Part shown: piece by piece, positions 8,466 to 17,521 of the stretch
Layout: each line of letters begins with the position of its first letter
How positions within the stretch are numbered: the first letter of the stretch is position 1
DNA from: Flagellimonas hadalis
GTDB taxonomy: Bacteria > Bacteroidota > Bacteroidia > Flavobacteriales > Flavobacteriaceae
Length of the DNA: 64,000 bases
Direction: 5' to 3'
Assembly: GCF_007785775.2 (NCBI RefSeq)
Contig: NZ_VNIK02000005.1
Span: 62,001 to 126,000, forward strand
The notes under the pieces: generated by a model
The model's input: only the letters and a program-made list of their open reading frames with translations
Database searches by the model: none
What the model was told of the DNA's origin: nothing
Translations under genes and position numbers: made by a program

Positions 8466-9434
8466 ATGGCCCGAATCCTCACAGGAATACAGAGCACAGG
8501 CACACCCCATTTGGGGAATATTTTGGGGGCGATAGCACCCGCCATAGAAATGGCAAGGGATCCCAAAAACGATTCCTTTCTTTTCATCGCCGATATGCAC
8601 TCTCTCACCCAGATCAAAGATGGAGCGCTCTTGCGAAGCAACACCTATGCCATTGCCTCTGCTTGGTTGGCCTTTGGCCTGGATATCGAAAAGACGGTTT
8701 TTTATAGGCAGAGCGACATTCCGCAAACTGCCGAGTTGGCCTGGTACCTGAGCTGCTTTTTTCCCTATCAGAGGTTGACCTTGGCCCATTCCTTCAAGGA
8801 CAAGGCCGATCGTTTGGAAGATGTGAACGCCGGACTGTTCACCTATCCCATGCTGATGGCCGCCGATATATTGCTCTACGATGCCGATATCGTTCCCGTG
8901 GGCAAGGACCAGCTCCAACACTTGGAAATGACCCGTGATGTCGCTTCGCGCTTCCACGCCCAAATGGGCGAGACCTTTGTGATGCCCGAGGCCAGGGTGC
9001 ATGAACAGACCATGTATGTTCCCGGAACGGACGGCGAAAAAATGAGCAAGAGCCGTGGCAACCTCATCAACCTGTTCCAGCCGGACAAAAAGCTCCGAAA
9101 GGAAATCATGGGAATCGTGACCGACAGCACCCCCATGGAAGACCCAAAGGACCCCACGAAGGACAACGTTTTTGCCCTCTACAAGCTCTTGGCCTCCCCA
9201 GAACAAGTGGAAGAGATGAGCGCCAACTACTTGGCAGGAAATTACGGTTACGGCCATGCCAAACAGGCCCTGTACGAACTTATCCTCCAAAAGTTTGAAG
9301 AGCCCCGTGAAAAATTTGAGTACTACATGAACCACACCGAGGAAGTGGACGAAGCACTGGCCATTGGAGCCGAAAAGGCCCGAAAAGTGGCGAATAGGGT
9401 GTTGGAAAGGGTACGGGAGAAATTGGGGTACTAA
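8466..9434 (+). CDS. trpS: tryptophanyl-tRNA synthetase
   Basis: 322 aa, the normal bacterial length. It charges tRNA-Trp with tryptophan using ATP. The class I signature HIGH appears as HLGN at 15-18 (preceded by GIQSTGTP), and KMSKS is at 192-196. The GKDQL segment near 146 belongs to the tryptophan/ATP pocket. The C-terminal helical anticodon-binding region is complete. It is a stand-alone gene; the downstream gap carries a decayed dprA fragment. Confidence 0.97.
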   Translation: MARILTGIQSTGTPHLGNILGAIAPAIEMARDPKNDSFLFIADMHSLTQIKDGALLRSNTYAIASAWLAFGLDIEKTVFYRQSDIPQTAELAWYLSCFFPYQRLTLAHSFKDKADRLEDVNAGLFTYPMLMAADILLYDADIVPVGKDQLQHLEMTRDVASRFHAQMGETFVMPEARVHEQTMYVPGTDGEKMSKSRGNLINLFQPDKKLRKEIMGIVTDSTPMEDPKDPTKDNVFALYKLLASPEQVEEMSANYLAGNYGYGHAKQALYELILQKFEEPREKFEYYMNHTEEVDEALAIGAEKARKVANRVLERVREKLGY

Positions 9435-9546
9435 AAGCTATACGTTCAGGAGTCAAGTTCAAGTGCAATCCCATCTTATGAATTCGTGGAATTTGTGTCA
9501 TTCTGATACAATCCTTCCTTGTTTTGATGGTTCTATTGTACCAAAT

Positions 9547-9740
9547 ATTGAACCATTTCAAGGCATTTTGAGACATTGGTCGGATCTTTCCCATCATTTC
9601 CTTGGACAAAAACACTGGGCAAATGTTGAAAACTCTCTGGGTATTCCCCCAAAACCAAGATGAGCTGTGGTTCTTTCCCGTTCAACTACAGCCTAAAATA
9701 GATTGACTGTTCTGTGGTATCCCTCTTCGATGAACGGCAA
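9547..9740 (-). pseudogene. decayed copy of the dprA 3' end
   Basis: This stretch aligns with the last ~195 bases of dprA (9898-10095), same orientation, starting at the stop codon end. Shared blocks include TGGTCGGAT, CATTTCC, CCCGTTCAACT and GACTGTTCTGT, in register with a single one-base shift around 9660-9670. The copy has stop codons and frameshifts and cannot encode the winged-helix tail. The remaining sequence in the 463-base trpS-dprA gap (9435-9546 and 9741-9897) shows no gene or clear signal. Confidence 0.8.
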
Positions 9741-9897
9741 CAGGAAGTCTATATGATTGCGAAATATTCTATGCAAAACAGGGTGAATGTCCTAATTTGA
9801 ACGACCAAAGGACAAGGTTTTGGCCCCTTTTCTGTACCTCATCCCTCAGTTGAAAATTGAACATATTTCGCCGTCCAAAATTGGAAAATAGCCCCCC

Positions 9898-11004
9898 TTA
9901 GATCGCCTCGAACAGTTTTCCGGGCAATGGTCGGATCACCCCCTTCATTTCCATGCCCAAAAGTGTGGACGAAGTTTTGAAAATGGGCAGATTGCATTCC
10001 AAGGCCACGGTATCCAGCAACTGTTTCCCGTTCAACTGCAGGTAGGAGTAGATAGACTGTTCTGTTGCATCCAACTCGATGAACAGCTGTTTTTGCACAG
10101 TTTCACCCTCCTTTTTTTCGTCCAAATCCCACCCCAAAAGATAGATCAGGTCGGCCGCAGAGGTGAGCATGTGGGCCTTTTGGCCCTTGATCAGGTCGTT
10201 ACAGCCCTTGCTCAGCTTGTCCGTGCTTCTTCCGGGAACGGCAAATACCTCCCTGTTGTAACCGTTCGCCAGATCGGCCGTGACCAGACTTCCCCCTTTT
10301 TCCGCAGACTCCACGACAATCGTGGCCTCACTCATCCCGGCAATAATGCGGTTCCGTCGTAAAAAATTCTCCCGATCAGGCCTGCTGGTGCTCCAGAACT
10401 CGGTCACAAAACCGCCGTTTTCCTCCATCTTCCTTTGGTATTTCTTGTGGGCCTTCGGATAGATCTGGTTCAAGCCGTGGGCGAGACAGGCAATGGTCTG
10501 CAATCCCTTTTCCATGGCCGCCCGTTGCACCGCAATGTCCACACCATAGGCAAACCCACTGACGATGACGGGGTCCATCGGGGCAATCTCCTCAATAAAG
10601 GTTTCGCAGAAGGAAGCACCATAATTGGTCACGTTCCTAGTGCCCACCACACTGATCAATCGTTGTTTTACCAAATTGATGTTTCCCCGTTGAAAAAGTA
10701 GGATAGGGCCGTCCACACAATGTTTCAGGTAAGCGGGGTAATCCTCTTCCATGAAATAGGACACCTTAATCTTTTCTTTGGAAAGAAAGTTGTATTCGGA
10801 TTCGGCTTCTTTGAGGTGTTCGGGGTCGTGAAGGGCCTTTAGGGTCAGCTTCCCAATACCGTCGATTTTTAGAAGGTGGTGCAGTTTGTCCTCAAAAACT
10901 GCGGTTGGACTTCCGCAGTGTGCAATCAGTTTCTTGGCCGTCACATCCCCGATGTTGGGAATGGCCTGCAGGCGTAGGGCCGCAATAATTTCAGGTTCAG
11001 TCAT
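9898..11004 (-). CDS. dprA: DNA-processing protein DprA
   Basis: 368 aa. DprA binds incoming single-stranded DNA during natural transformation and loads RecA. An N-terminal helix-hairpin-helix/SAM-like region (LQAIPNIGD, about 12-20) is followed by the Rossmann-fold core with VGTRN (120-124), VSGFAYGVD (148-156), the ENGG/TEF segment and the GSLVTADLANGYNREVFAVPG signature. A C-terminal winged-helix (DML1-like) domain covers about 300-368. The stop lies beside a decayed repeat of its own tail at 9547-9740. It is divergent from the HU/SPOR gene, with 105 bases between start codons. Confidence 0.95.
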   Translation of the reverse strand: MTEPEIIAALRLQAIPNIGDVTAKKLIAHCGSPTAVFEDKLHHLLKIDGIGKLTLKALHDPEHLKEAESEYNFLSKEKIKVSYFMEEDYPAYLKHCVDGPILLFQRGNINLVKQRLISVVGTRNVTNYGASFCETFIEEIAPMDPVIVSGFAYGVDIAVQRAAMEKGLQTIACLAHGLNQIYPKAHKKYQRKMEENGGFVTEFWSTSRPDRENFLRRNRIIAGMSEATIVVESAEKGGSLVTADLANGYNREVFAVPGRSTDKLSKGCNDLIKGQKAHMLTSAADLIYLLGWDLDEKKEGETVQKQLFIELDATEQSIYSYLQLNGKQLLDTVALECNLPIFKTSSTLLGMEMKGVIRPLPGKLFEAI

Positions 11005-11109
11005 TTGATTTGGGTGTCAAAGTTGTTCACAAAATACGGTTTTTCAAATGTTGAAAAAAAGTGGGGCCGCCTGTTTTGTACTCTTTCTTTTTTTACAATA
11101 TTTGTTCCC

Positions 11110-12054
11110 ATGCGGATTGATGCCTACATAGAAAAATTATTGTTCGAGTACAATTGTGTCGTGGTTCCCGGATTCGGGGCCTTTTTGGCGCATAGCACTT
11201 CCGCAAAGATCGATGCTTCCACAAGTACGTTGATCCCTCCTTCCAAAACGCTTTCCTTTAATGCCCAACTTTCCAAAAATGATGGTCTTTTGGTCTCTTA
11301 CATTGCCAAGGAAAAAAAACTGGGTTATGAGGAAATGTTGGGAGAAGTGGAAGAAGTGGCCAAAAATTGGAACTCAAAACTGGAAAAAGGGGAGAGCATC
11401 GAGGTTTTTGGCATTGGAAAACTTTGGCACAACAAGGAACGTAGAATCCAGTTCCAGCCGGAGAACACGACCAATTTCCTGACTTCGTCCTTTGGCCTGT
11501 CCACATTTGTGGCAACACCCATACAGCGAGAAGTGCTGAAGGTAGAAGTGGAGGAACTCGAAGAGCGTATCCCGTTCATCATCACTCCGGAAAAACGCGA
11601 AGCATCGCCCTTCCGTCCTTGGTTGAAATATGCCGCCATTCTATTATTGGCCGTTTCCCTGGGAGTTACCTCTTATCGCACCTATGGTGATTTCCAACAA
11701 AAGGAGGTTGCCGCACAACAGGATGCCCAACAAGAGGTTTCCCGTTTGATCCAAGAGGCCACATTCTTTGAAAGTGCCCCATTGGAACTTCCTGCCATCA
11801 ACATCGAGGTCACCAAAAGGCAATTGGGCAAGCATCATGTGATTGCAGGTGCCTTCCGCGAGGCCGCAAATGCCGAAAAAAGGGTGGACGAGCTCAAGGA
11901 AAAGGGGTACAATGCCTTCTACTTGGGCGAAAACCGATATGGTCTCCATCAAGTGGCCTATGACAGTTTCGAAGACCCCAAAGAAGCTTTGACCTTTTTG
12001 AAGCAGGTAAAAGCCACGGAATCAAAGGATGCCTGGTTGCTTTCGGAGAAATAA
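11110..12054 (+). CDS. CCDC81-type HU domain and SPOR domain membrane protein
   Basis: 314 aa from the ATG at 11110 (MRIDAYIEKLL fits the family; an in-frame TTG at 11005 would overlap the dprA promoter region). Residues 1 to about 130 form the two HU-like domains of CCDC81-related bacterial proteins. A single hydrophobic helix lies at about 172-190, and a SPOR domain (about 236-305, KHHVIAGAF...GLHQVAYDSF) would bind denuded septal peptidoglycan. Known members are Bacteroidota proteins thought to link the envelope with nucleic acid or with cytoplasmic partners. Which function the HU part serves is not established. Confidence 0.85.
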   Translation: MRIDAYIEKLLFEYNCVVVPGFGAFLAHSTSAKIDASTSTLIPPSKTLSFNAQLSKNDGLLVSYIAKEKKLGYEEMLGEVEEVAKNWNSKLEKGESIEVFGIGKLWHNKERRIQFQPENTTNFLTSSFGLSTFVATPIQREVLKVEVEELEERIPFIITPEKREASPFRPWLKYAAILLLAVSLGVTSYRTYGDFQQKEVAAQQDAQQEVSRLIQEATFFESAPLELPAINIEVTKRQLGKHHVIAGAFREAANAEKRVDELKEKGYNAFYLGENRYGLHQVAYDSFEDPKEALTFLKQVKATESKDAWLLSEK

Positions 12055-12110
12055 CCTTCCTTTCTTTAAAACCATTCCACACTTCAATATCTTTGCGCAA
12101 AATTTAAAGT

Positions 12111-12623
12111 ATGCGCGCTAAAACCCCAAGTGAATCACGCACCGTGATGACCGATTTGGTATTGCCCAGTGAAACCAATCCCCTGAACAATCTTTTTGGC
12201 GGGGAACTCTTGGCCCGTATGGACAGGGCGGCCAGTATTGCTGCCCGCCGACATAGTCGTAGGATCACGGTGACCGCTTCTGTGAACCATGTGGCCTTTA
12301 ACCGGGCTGTGCCATTGGGCAGTGTGGTGACGGTGGAGGCGGCGGTTTCCAGGGCCTTTACCACTTCCATGGAAATCTTTATCGATGTGTGGATCGAGGA
12401 TCGTTTTACCGGCGAGCGCACCAAGGCCAATGAGGCCATTTATACCTTTGTGGCGGTCGATGATACCGGAAAACCTACCGAAGTTCCTCCTTTGGAGCCG
12501 GAGACCGCTCTGGAAAAAGAACGCTTTGCGGCTGCCTTGAGAAGAAAACAGTTGAGTCTGGTGTTAGCAGGTAAATTGAAGCCATCAGATGCCACGGAAC
12601 TGAAGGCACTGTTCGTTTCCTAG
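12111..12623 (+). CDS. acyl-CoA thioesterase, hotdog fold
   Basis: 170 aa. It hydrolyses acyl-CoA to free acid and CoA. The single hotdog domain has the N-terminal segment NPLNNLFGGELLARMD, including Asn and Gly residues and the Asp of the BFIT/YciA-type active site, and the strand TASVNHVAFNRAVPLGSVV. The C-terminal ~50 residues are a helical extension. The start is the first ATG after the HU/SPOR gene (56 bases). It converges with the aldo-keto reductase, overlapping by 4 bases. Chain-length preference cannot be read from sequence. Confidence 0.88.
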   Translation: MRAKTPSESRTVMTDLVLPSETNPLNNLFGGELLARMDRAASIAARRHSRRITVTASVNHVAFNRAVPLGSVVTVEAAVSRAFTTSMEIFIDVWIEDRFTGERTKANEAIYTFVAVDDTGKPTEVPPLEPETALEKERFAAALRRKQLSLVLAGKLKPSDATELKALFVS

Positions 12624-13456
12624 AAGTCGAAATTGTCCGGATCGGGCCCAAACCGCTTGCCCCGGTCCAGTTTGTCCAAGGCTTGGATATCTTCTTCTGT
12701 CAATTCAAAGTCAAAAATGTTGGCGTTGGCGACAATGCGTTCCTTTTTGGATGATTTTGGGATGGTGACCACTCCTTTTTGAAGGTCCCACCGCAATACC
12801 ACTTGGGCAATGGTCTTGTTGTATTTGGCTGCCATCTTCTTCATAATATCCAAATCAAAGATATTTCCCTGCATCAACGGGGACCATGCTTCGTATTGGA
12901 TACGCTGCGCTTTGCAGAAATCGACCAGATCCTGTTGCACCAAGTAGGGATGGAACTCCATCTGGTTGACCATGGGAACGATTTCCGCCGAGGTCAACAA
13001 ATCTTCCAAGTGATGCTTCAAGAAATTGCTCACACCAATGGCACGAACGTGTTTTTCTTTATACAAGCGTTCCAAAGCCTTCCAGGTTTCCTTGGACAGC
13101 TCCCCTTTGGGCCAATGGATCAAGTACAGGTCCAGATAATCGGTCCCCAAGCGCTCCAAACTGGCATCGAATGCTTTCAGCGTAGAATCGTAGCCTTGGT
13201 CAGTGTTCCAGACCTTACTGACCAGGAAAATGTCCCTACGGTCCACATTGCTTTCCTTGATGCCTGTACCAACGCCTTCTTCGTTATGGTAAATAGCGGC
13301 CGTATCGATGTGCCTGTAACCGTGGTTCAGAGCCGCTTGTACTGCATTGATGACTTCGCTCCCGTCTTTGGACTGATATACCCCCAATCCAAAATAGGGC
13401 ATGTGGACCCCATTGTGCAGTTCAAAGGAGCCTTGTAAATCGGTGATTTTTTTCAT
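12620..13456 (-). CDS. aldo/keto reductase
   Basis: 278 aa, AKR5-like short form. It reduces aldehydes or ketones with NADPH. The catalytic tetrad is visible: Asp51 and Tyr56 in HIDTAAIYHNE, Lys81 in LVSKVW and His114 in LIHWPKG. The NADP-binding PKSSKKERI segment is near residue 232. Close relatives include 2,5-diketo-D-gluconate reductases and glyoxal reductases, so the substrate is open. It lies three bases upstream (in transcription order, before) of the EnvC-like gene end but is a separate small gene on the same strand. Confidence 0.9.
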   Translation of the reverse strand: MKKITDLQGSFELHNGVHMPYFGLGVYQSKDGSEVINAVQAALNHGYRHIDTAAIYHNEEGVGTGIKESNVDRRDIFLVSKVWNTDQGYDSTLKAFDASLERLGTDYLDLYLIHWPKGELSKETWKALERLYKEKHVRAIGVSNFLKHHLEDLLTSAEIVPMVNQMEFHPYLVQQDLVDFCKAQRIQYEAWSPLMQGNIFDLDIMKKMAAKYNKTIAQVVLRWDLQKGVVTIPKSSKKERIVANANIFDFELTEEDIQALDKLDRGKRFGPDPDNFDF

Positions 13457-13459
13457 GGG

Positions 13460-14686
13460 TTATAGTTGATAGATCCAATCTTCCGGATTGAGGCGACTGG
13501 AATCCTTATAAAGATAAAACTTCAATTTGGTAGTGCCATCAAACCGGTCGGTATTAATATCCCCCAAGACATCTTTGGCCACCACTTTGTCCCCTTTTTT
13601 CACATACAAAGTGGAGAGGTTATAGTAGGTGCTGATGTAATTCCCGTGTTTGATGGTCACGCCCTTGCTCCCTCCCGGAACGGATATGATGGCAATGACC
13701 TCCCCCTCAAAAATGGCCCTGGCCTTGCTGCCTTTGTCCGTGGTTATGGTCACCCCGTTGTTTTGGTGCTTTATGCCCGGGTAGAGCTTGTCCGCATAGA
13801 CCCCATATCCTTGGCTTTTGATCCCTTTTTCTACAGGCCAGATCAGCCTTCCTTTGTTAGAGGAGAAATTGTCGGCCACCAACTTGGCCTCTGGGGTCAA
13901 TGCAAAAGTGGTGGTGCTGGTGGATTTGCCCGAACTCTTGTTGGAACTTGCAATGGCACTCTTGATCAATCGTTCTATCTCACGGTCGATCCTGCGGGCC
14001 TCTTTTTGCTTTTCGGCAATGGCAGCGGTATATTTTGCCTCATTCTGTTTTACGCTTCTTAAAAGATCCCGCTGTGCTTCCACTTCTTTGGAAAGTTCGT
14101 TCTTCGCCTTCGTGTTTTCGGCCAGGAGTTGTTCCTTTTCCTTTCGCTGTACTACCAGGTCTTGATTGAGCTTGGCCAACTCCTCAGTTTTCGTGATGAT
14201 GTTCTCCCCTTGCTTTTTTCGATGCTTGGCATATTGCTGCATGTATTGGAGTCGTTTGAAGGCCTGATAAAAGTTTTCTGCCGATAAAAGGAACATCAAA
14301 CGGTTGCTTTGGGATTTGTTCTGATACGTCTTCTGGATGAGTTCCGCATAATCTTCCTTGAGCACATCCAGGTCTTCCCTGAGCTTACTGATACTCCTGA
14401 TGTTCACATTGATTTGCCTGTTCAGTAGATTGGATTGTTGGTTGGTGACCCTGATGAGCTCTTGACGCACATTGATTTTGTTGTCCAAGGCTTCCATTTG
14501 GTCCAAAATAGTACCCTTTTCCTTGCGTTCGGCAAAGAGCAACCTATTGATTTCCTTGATTTCCTGTTGCAATCGTTCCCGTTTGGCCTCCAATGCCTTC
14601 TGCTCGCTGGTCTGGGCAAATGAGGGCAGTGATACAAAAAATATAAGTATCAGATAATAAAAACAATACGAAGTTTTAACTTTCAT
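13460..14686 (-). CDS. EnvC-like murein hydrolase activator (degenerate M23 domain)
   Basis: 408 aa. A signal peptide (about 1-24, ending SFAQ) precedes a long coiled coil (about 27-245). A short linker and a LytM/M23 domain (about 285-405) follow. The zinc site looks degenerate: where active M23 enzymes have HxxxD this reads HQNNGV, and the later HxH position reads YYNLS. That is the pattern of EnvC/NlpD activators, which switch on amidases rather than cut peptidoglycan themselves. It is the last gene of an envelope cluster and follows the DUF4292 gene by one base. Activator function is inferred from the missing residues. Confidence 0.88.
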   Translation of the reverse strand: MKVKTSYCFYYLILIFFVSLPSFAQTSEQKALEAKRERLQQEIKEINRLLFAERKEKGTILDQMEALDNKINVRQELIRVTNQQSNLLNRQINVNIRSISKLREDLDVLKEDYAELIQKTYQNKSQSNRLMFLLSAENFYQAFKRLQYMQQYAKHRKKQGENIITKTEELAKLNQDLVVQRKEKEQLLAENTKAKNELSKEVEAQRDLLRSVKQNEAKYTAAIAEKQKEARRIDREIERLIKSAIASSNKSSGKSTSTTTFALTPEAKLVADNFSSNKGRLIWPVEKGIKSQGYGVYADKLYPGIKHQNNGVTITTDKGSKARAIFEGEVIAIISVPGGSKGVTIKHGNYISTYYNLSTLYVKKGDKVVAKDVLGDINTDRFDGTTKLKFYLYKDSSRLNPEDWIYQL

Positions 14687-14687
14687 A

Positions 14688-15467
14688 TTACTTTAATGTA
14701 ATTTTATCAAACCCGCTGGGCACTTTATACGGAAAACTCATGGGTTTGTTCAACTCAAGGTTACGGAAACTCAAATCAATCGTGGTCAATTCCCCTTCAT
14801 CCTCTGCCAATATCTTGATGTCCTCCGGTAAAGCATTTCCCAAAACATCCTGATAGGTATATTTTGCCTGCAACTGTCTGGATTTTTCGGGTTGGGCTAT
14901 TTGCTGGGTCGAAATTTTAAAGTTTTTGGGCTCCAATTGGAACAAGATCTTAACTAACTGCTCGACCTTTTTAGGTTTCAGTTGATAGCCCTCTCCATAG
15001 ATTTCAGAGTCGTATTTGTCCTTTCTCAAATCCAGAACGGCATTGCCCAGCAATAGGTTCTGTACTTTTTCAAAATCCAGGTCCGTGCCCAAAAGTTGGC
15101 TCAGGTAGCTGAAATCGCCATCGAAATATTCGTTCTGCAGTTTGTTATAAAAAGACACTTTCTCGGGTGTGATATGGGCCTTGACCACACCAAGTGGCGC
15201 ACTGATCCAAATCACCTTGTCCTTCTCCATCCTAAGGGTCACGTTCACGCCCTGCGATTCATCTCCATTGGAATAATCAATCTTTATGCGACCGCTCAAG
15301 GTCTTGAAATTGGGTTGGTTGGAATAGTGGCTGTTGATGATGTTCCTTGCCGATAAACTTGGATCTACTTCCCCTCCTGTGACGGTCTTGGTGCCCTTAC
15401 ATGCCCCTATTGTGAGCACTAAAAGCATCACTCCCATTATTCTTATGCCAATATTCTTGTGTCGCAT
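14688..15467 (-). CDS. DUF4292 lipoprotein
   Basis: 259 aa. The signal peptide ends in the lipobox TIGAC (Cys23), so the mature protein is lipid-anchored. The body is predicted beta-rich, with VTLRMEKDKVIWISAPLG near residue 77, which looks like the curved-sheet fold of LolA/LolB-type carriers. Its start overlaps the TPR gene stop by one base and it is followed directly by the EnvC-like gene, so the three are co-translated. The family is confined to Bacteroidota. A role in lipoprotein or glycolipid traffic is a hypothesis based on fold impression only. Confidence 0.8.
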   Translation of the reverse strand: MRHKNIGIRIMGVMLLVLTIGACKGTKTVTGGEVDPSLSARNIINSHYSNQPNFKTLSGRIKIDYSNGDESQGVNVTLRMEKDKVIWISAPLGVVKAHITPEKVSFYNKLQNEYFDGDFSYLSQLLGTDLDFEKVQNLLLGNAVLDLRKDKYDSEIYGEGYQLKPKKVEQLVKILFQLEPKNFKISTQQIAQPEKSRQLQAKYTYQDVLGNALPEDIKILAEDEGELTTIDLSFRNLELNKPMSFPYKVPSGFDKITLK

Positions 15468-16384
15468 TATAATCCTGAATTGATCTTGTTCAAATATTCA
15501 TTGGCTTTCTGCGTGTTGCCAATTTTTGTGTATGCTTTGGAAAGCTCCCTAAATATGCTGCTTTCCAAGGGTCCATCGTCCAAAAGGTAATCCAAACCAC
15601 TCTCCAAGACCTCAATGGCCTTGTTGGAATCCCCGGTATTGTTGAGTGCCGTTCCGTAGGCGAAATAAAAATAGGGTTGCAGCGGATAGCTGTCCAGAGC
15701 TTCTTTTGAAACGGCGAGCATACCCTCGTAATCTGACCGGGAAAGCAGTTCCTCAATTTGGGTGCGCAATGCGGTCACCGGGTCGTTCCTGTCCGCAATG
15801 TGCTTCTCTTCAATCGGCGTGGTTGGCTCTTGGGTGCTTTTTTGAAGCGAATCGTTGATTTTTCGAGTTAGTTCACTGGTCAGCGGGGCATTATCTATTT
15901 CCTTCAACACCGCAAGGGCTTCCTCATATTTTTTCATCTTGAAAAAGGAAACCGCCATGTTCTCCCTCAATTTGTTGTTCCCATAAGGTATTTGTTCCTT
16001 GATGGAGGTCCATGGACTGCCCTGTTTGTCCAAAATGGTGAGCAGATTGTCCAAATACCAATAATCCGTAGGTTCGGACAACAAGGCCTCAACAGCATAC
16101 TGTTGCGCTTGGATGTATTTTTTGTCCTGCAAATAGGCTTTGGCCAGTTCATAGTCCACCACGCTATTGTCGGGCTCCAATTGCTTGCATTTGAGGAACA
16201 GGTCTATGGCACGATCGTAGTTTTGGATGCCTTTTTGTTTGAGTCCTTCGAAGAAATTTTCCTGAAACTCATCGGTATATTCTTCAAGATAGACCTCGGC
16301 ACTTTCTTCTTCTTGGGCATAGGTCGAATAGGACATCAGTGCAGATGCTCCCAAAACCATCCCAACAAGAAGTTTCTTTTTCAT
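15467..16384 (-). CDS. periplasmic tetratricopeptide-repeat protein
   Basis: 305 aa. An N-terminal signal peptide (about 1-23, ending TYAQ) shows it is exported. TPR-like helix pairs occupy most of the mature protein; clear ones begin near residues 52 (YDRAIDLFLKC), 90, 160 and 250. Such proteins are scaffolds for protein complexes. It overlaps the DUF4292 gene by one base and comes after the sugar nucleotidyltransferase gene with 44 bases between. No closer function is recognised. Confidence 0.85.
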   Translation of the reverse strand: MKKKLLVGMVLGASALMSYSTYAQEEESAEVYLEEYTDEFQENFFEGLKQKGIQNYDRAIDLFLKCKQLEPDNSVVDYELAKAYLQDKKYIQAQQYAVEALLSEPTDYWYLDNLLTILDKQGSPWTSIKEQIPYGNNKLRENMAVSFFKMKKYEEALAVLKEIDNAPLTSELTRKINDSLQKSTQEPTTPIEEKHIADRNDPVTALRTQIEELLSRSDYEGMLAVSKEALDSYPLQPYFYFAYGTALNNTGDSNKAIEVLESGLDYLLDDGPLESSIFRELSKAYTKIGNTQKANEYLNKINSGL

Positions 16385-16428
16385 ATTGACATCCTAAGTC
16401 CCCATCAAACTAAAAATCTATTTCAAGA

Positions 16429-17445
16429 TCATTCCAAAACGGAATAGTCCCCAATGCTAATGGATTCAAAATTACCATTAAAAACAACATGGTTGCCGAT
16501 CATGGCATTGTCCAGGTTGGCATTGTATATTTTGCTGTCACTTTGGATCAGGCTATTTTTTATGGTGGAGTTCTCCAAAACCGTATTTGCCCCTATCGAC
16601 ACATAAGGGCCGACCGTAGTGTTTTTGAGCACCACATTCTCCCCGATAAAACAGGGTTCAATGATGTTGGCATTTTCCTGCTTCACCGAACTGGCGATCA
16701 TTTGTTCGCCCTCCTTTTCCAAAAAGCCCAGCATCCGTTGGTTGGTTTCCACGGTGACATCCTTGTTGCCACAATCCATCCATTCGTCCACTTTACCGGG
16801 AACAAATTTCATGCCTTTCTCCATCATTCGTTTGATTCCGTCATTGATCTGGTATTCGCCTCCATTGGTGATGTTGTTTTCCAAGACGTGCTGTAGCTCA
16901 TTTTTGAGCACGCCTACATCCTTGAAATAATAAATGCCGATCACGGCAAGGTCAGAGATAAACTGTTTGGGCTTTTCCACCAGTTCCACAATATGGTTGT
17001 CGGTGTTCAACTTTACCACTCCGTAGGCTTCGGGTCGATCTACTTGTTTTACCCATATCACACTGTCCGCGGACTTATCGAGGTCAAAATCGGCCCGGAT
17101 CAAGGTGTCCGCATAAGCGATCACGGCGGGTCCGCTCAACGATTCCTTGGCACTCATAATGGCATGCCCGGTACCCAATGGCTGGTCCTGTCGGTAAATG
17201 GAGCCTTTGGCACCCAATTCTTCGGCCAGTTGCATGAGACTTTCCACCACATCGTCGCCAAAAAAGGCAGGGTCGCCCAAAATGAAGGCCACTTCCTCAA
17301 TGGGTTCGCCCAACACTTTGGCAATGTCGCTCACCAATCGGTGTACAATGGGTTTGCCCGCCACCGGAATGAGCGGTTTCGGAACTGTCAAGGTGTGTGG
17401 TCTCAAACGGGAACCTCTTCCCGCCATTGGAACGATTATTTTCAT
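16429..17445 (-). CDS. sugar-phosphate nucleotidyltransferase with left-handed beta-helix
   Basis: 338 aa. The N-terminal half is a nucleotidyltransferase domain with the GRGSRLRPHT loop (9-18) and the PKPL motif (22-25) that bind NTP, plus EWMDCGN near 211 for metal/substrate. The C-terminal ~80 residues have hexapeptide-repeat character (IGENVVLKN, VGPYVSIGAN), like GlmU- or RfbA-related enzymes with acyltransferase-like tails. It would couple a sugar-1-phosphate with an NTP; which pair cannot be decided. It belongs to the conserved flavobacterial envelope cluster with the flippase and dut. Confidence 0.85.
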   Translation of the reverse strand: MKIIVPMAGRGSRLRPHTLTVPKPLIPVAGKPIVHRLVSDIAKVLGEPIEEVAFILGDPAFFGDDVVESLMQLAEELGAKGSIYRQDQPLGTGHAIMSAKESLSGPAVIAYADTLIRADFDLDKSADSVIWVKQVDRPEAYGVVKLNTDNHIVELVEKPKQFISDLAVIGIYYFKDVGVLKNELQHVLENNITNGGEYQINDGIKRMMEKGMKFVPGKVDEWMDCGNKDVTVETNQRMLGFLEKEGEQMIASSVKQENANIIEPCFIGENVVLKNTTVGPYVSIGANTVLENSTIKNSLIQSDSKIYNANLDNAMIGNHVVFNGNFESISIGDYSVLE

Positions 17446-17452
17446 ACTTTAC

Positions 17453-17470
17453 CACCTGCGAAAGCAGGTG
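17453..17470. repeat. small palindrome left of the GIY-YIG gene
   Basis: CACCTGC-GAAA-GCAGGTG, a perfect 7-bp stem with a GAAA loop, 52 bases after the end of the GIY-YIG gene in its own direction and just upstream of the nucleotidyltransferase start. Confidence 0.6.
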
Positions 17471-17521
17471 TCTCATTTTTGTTGTTAAACTTTTTCTACT
17501 CTCACCTTGATGTAGCAAGGT

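Noticed and set aside
8430..9335. 301-codon minus-strand open frame
   Set aside because: Antisense to trpS, which has intact HIGH and KMSKS motifs; no independent evidence of coding.
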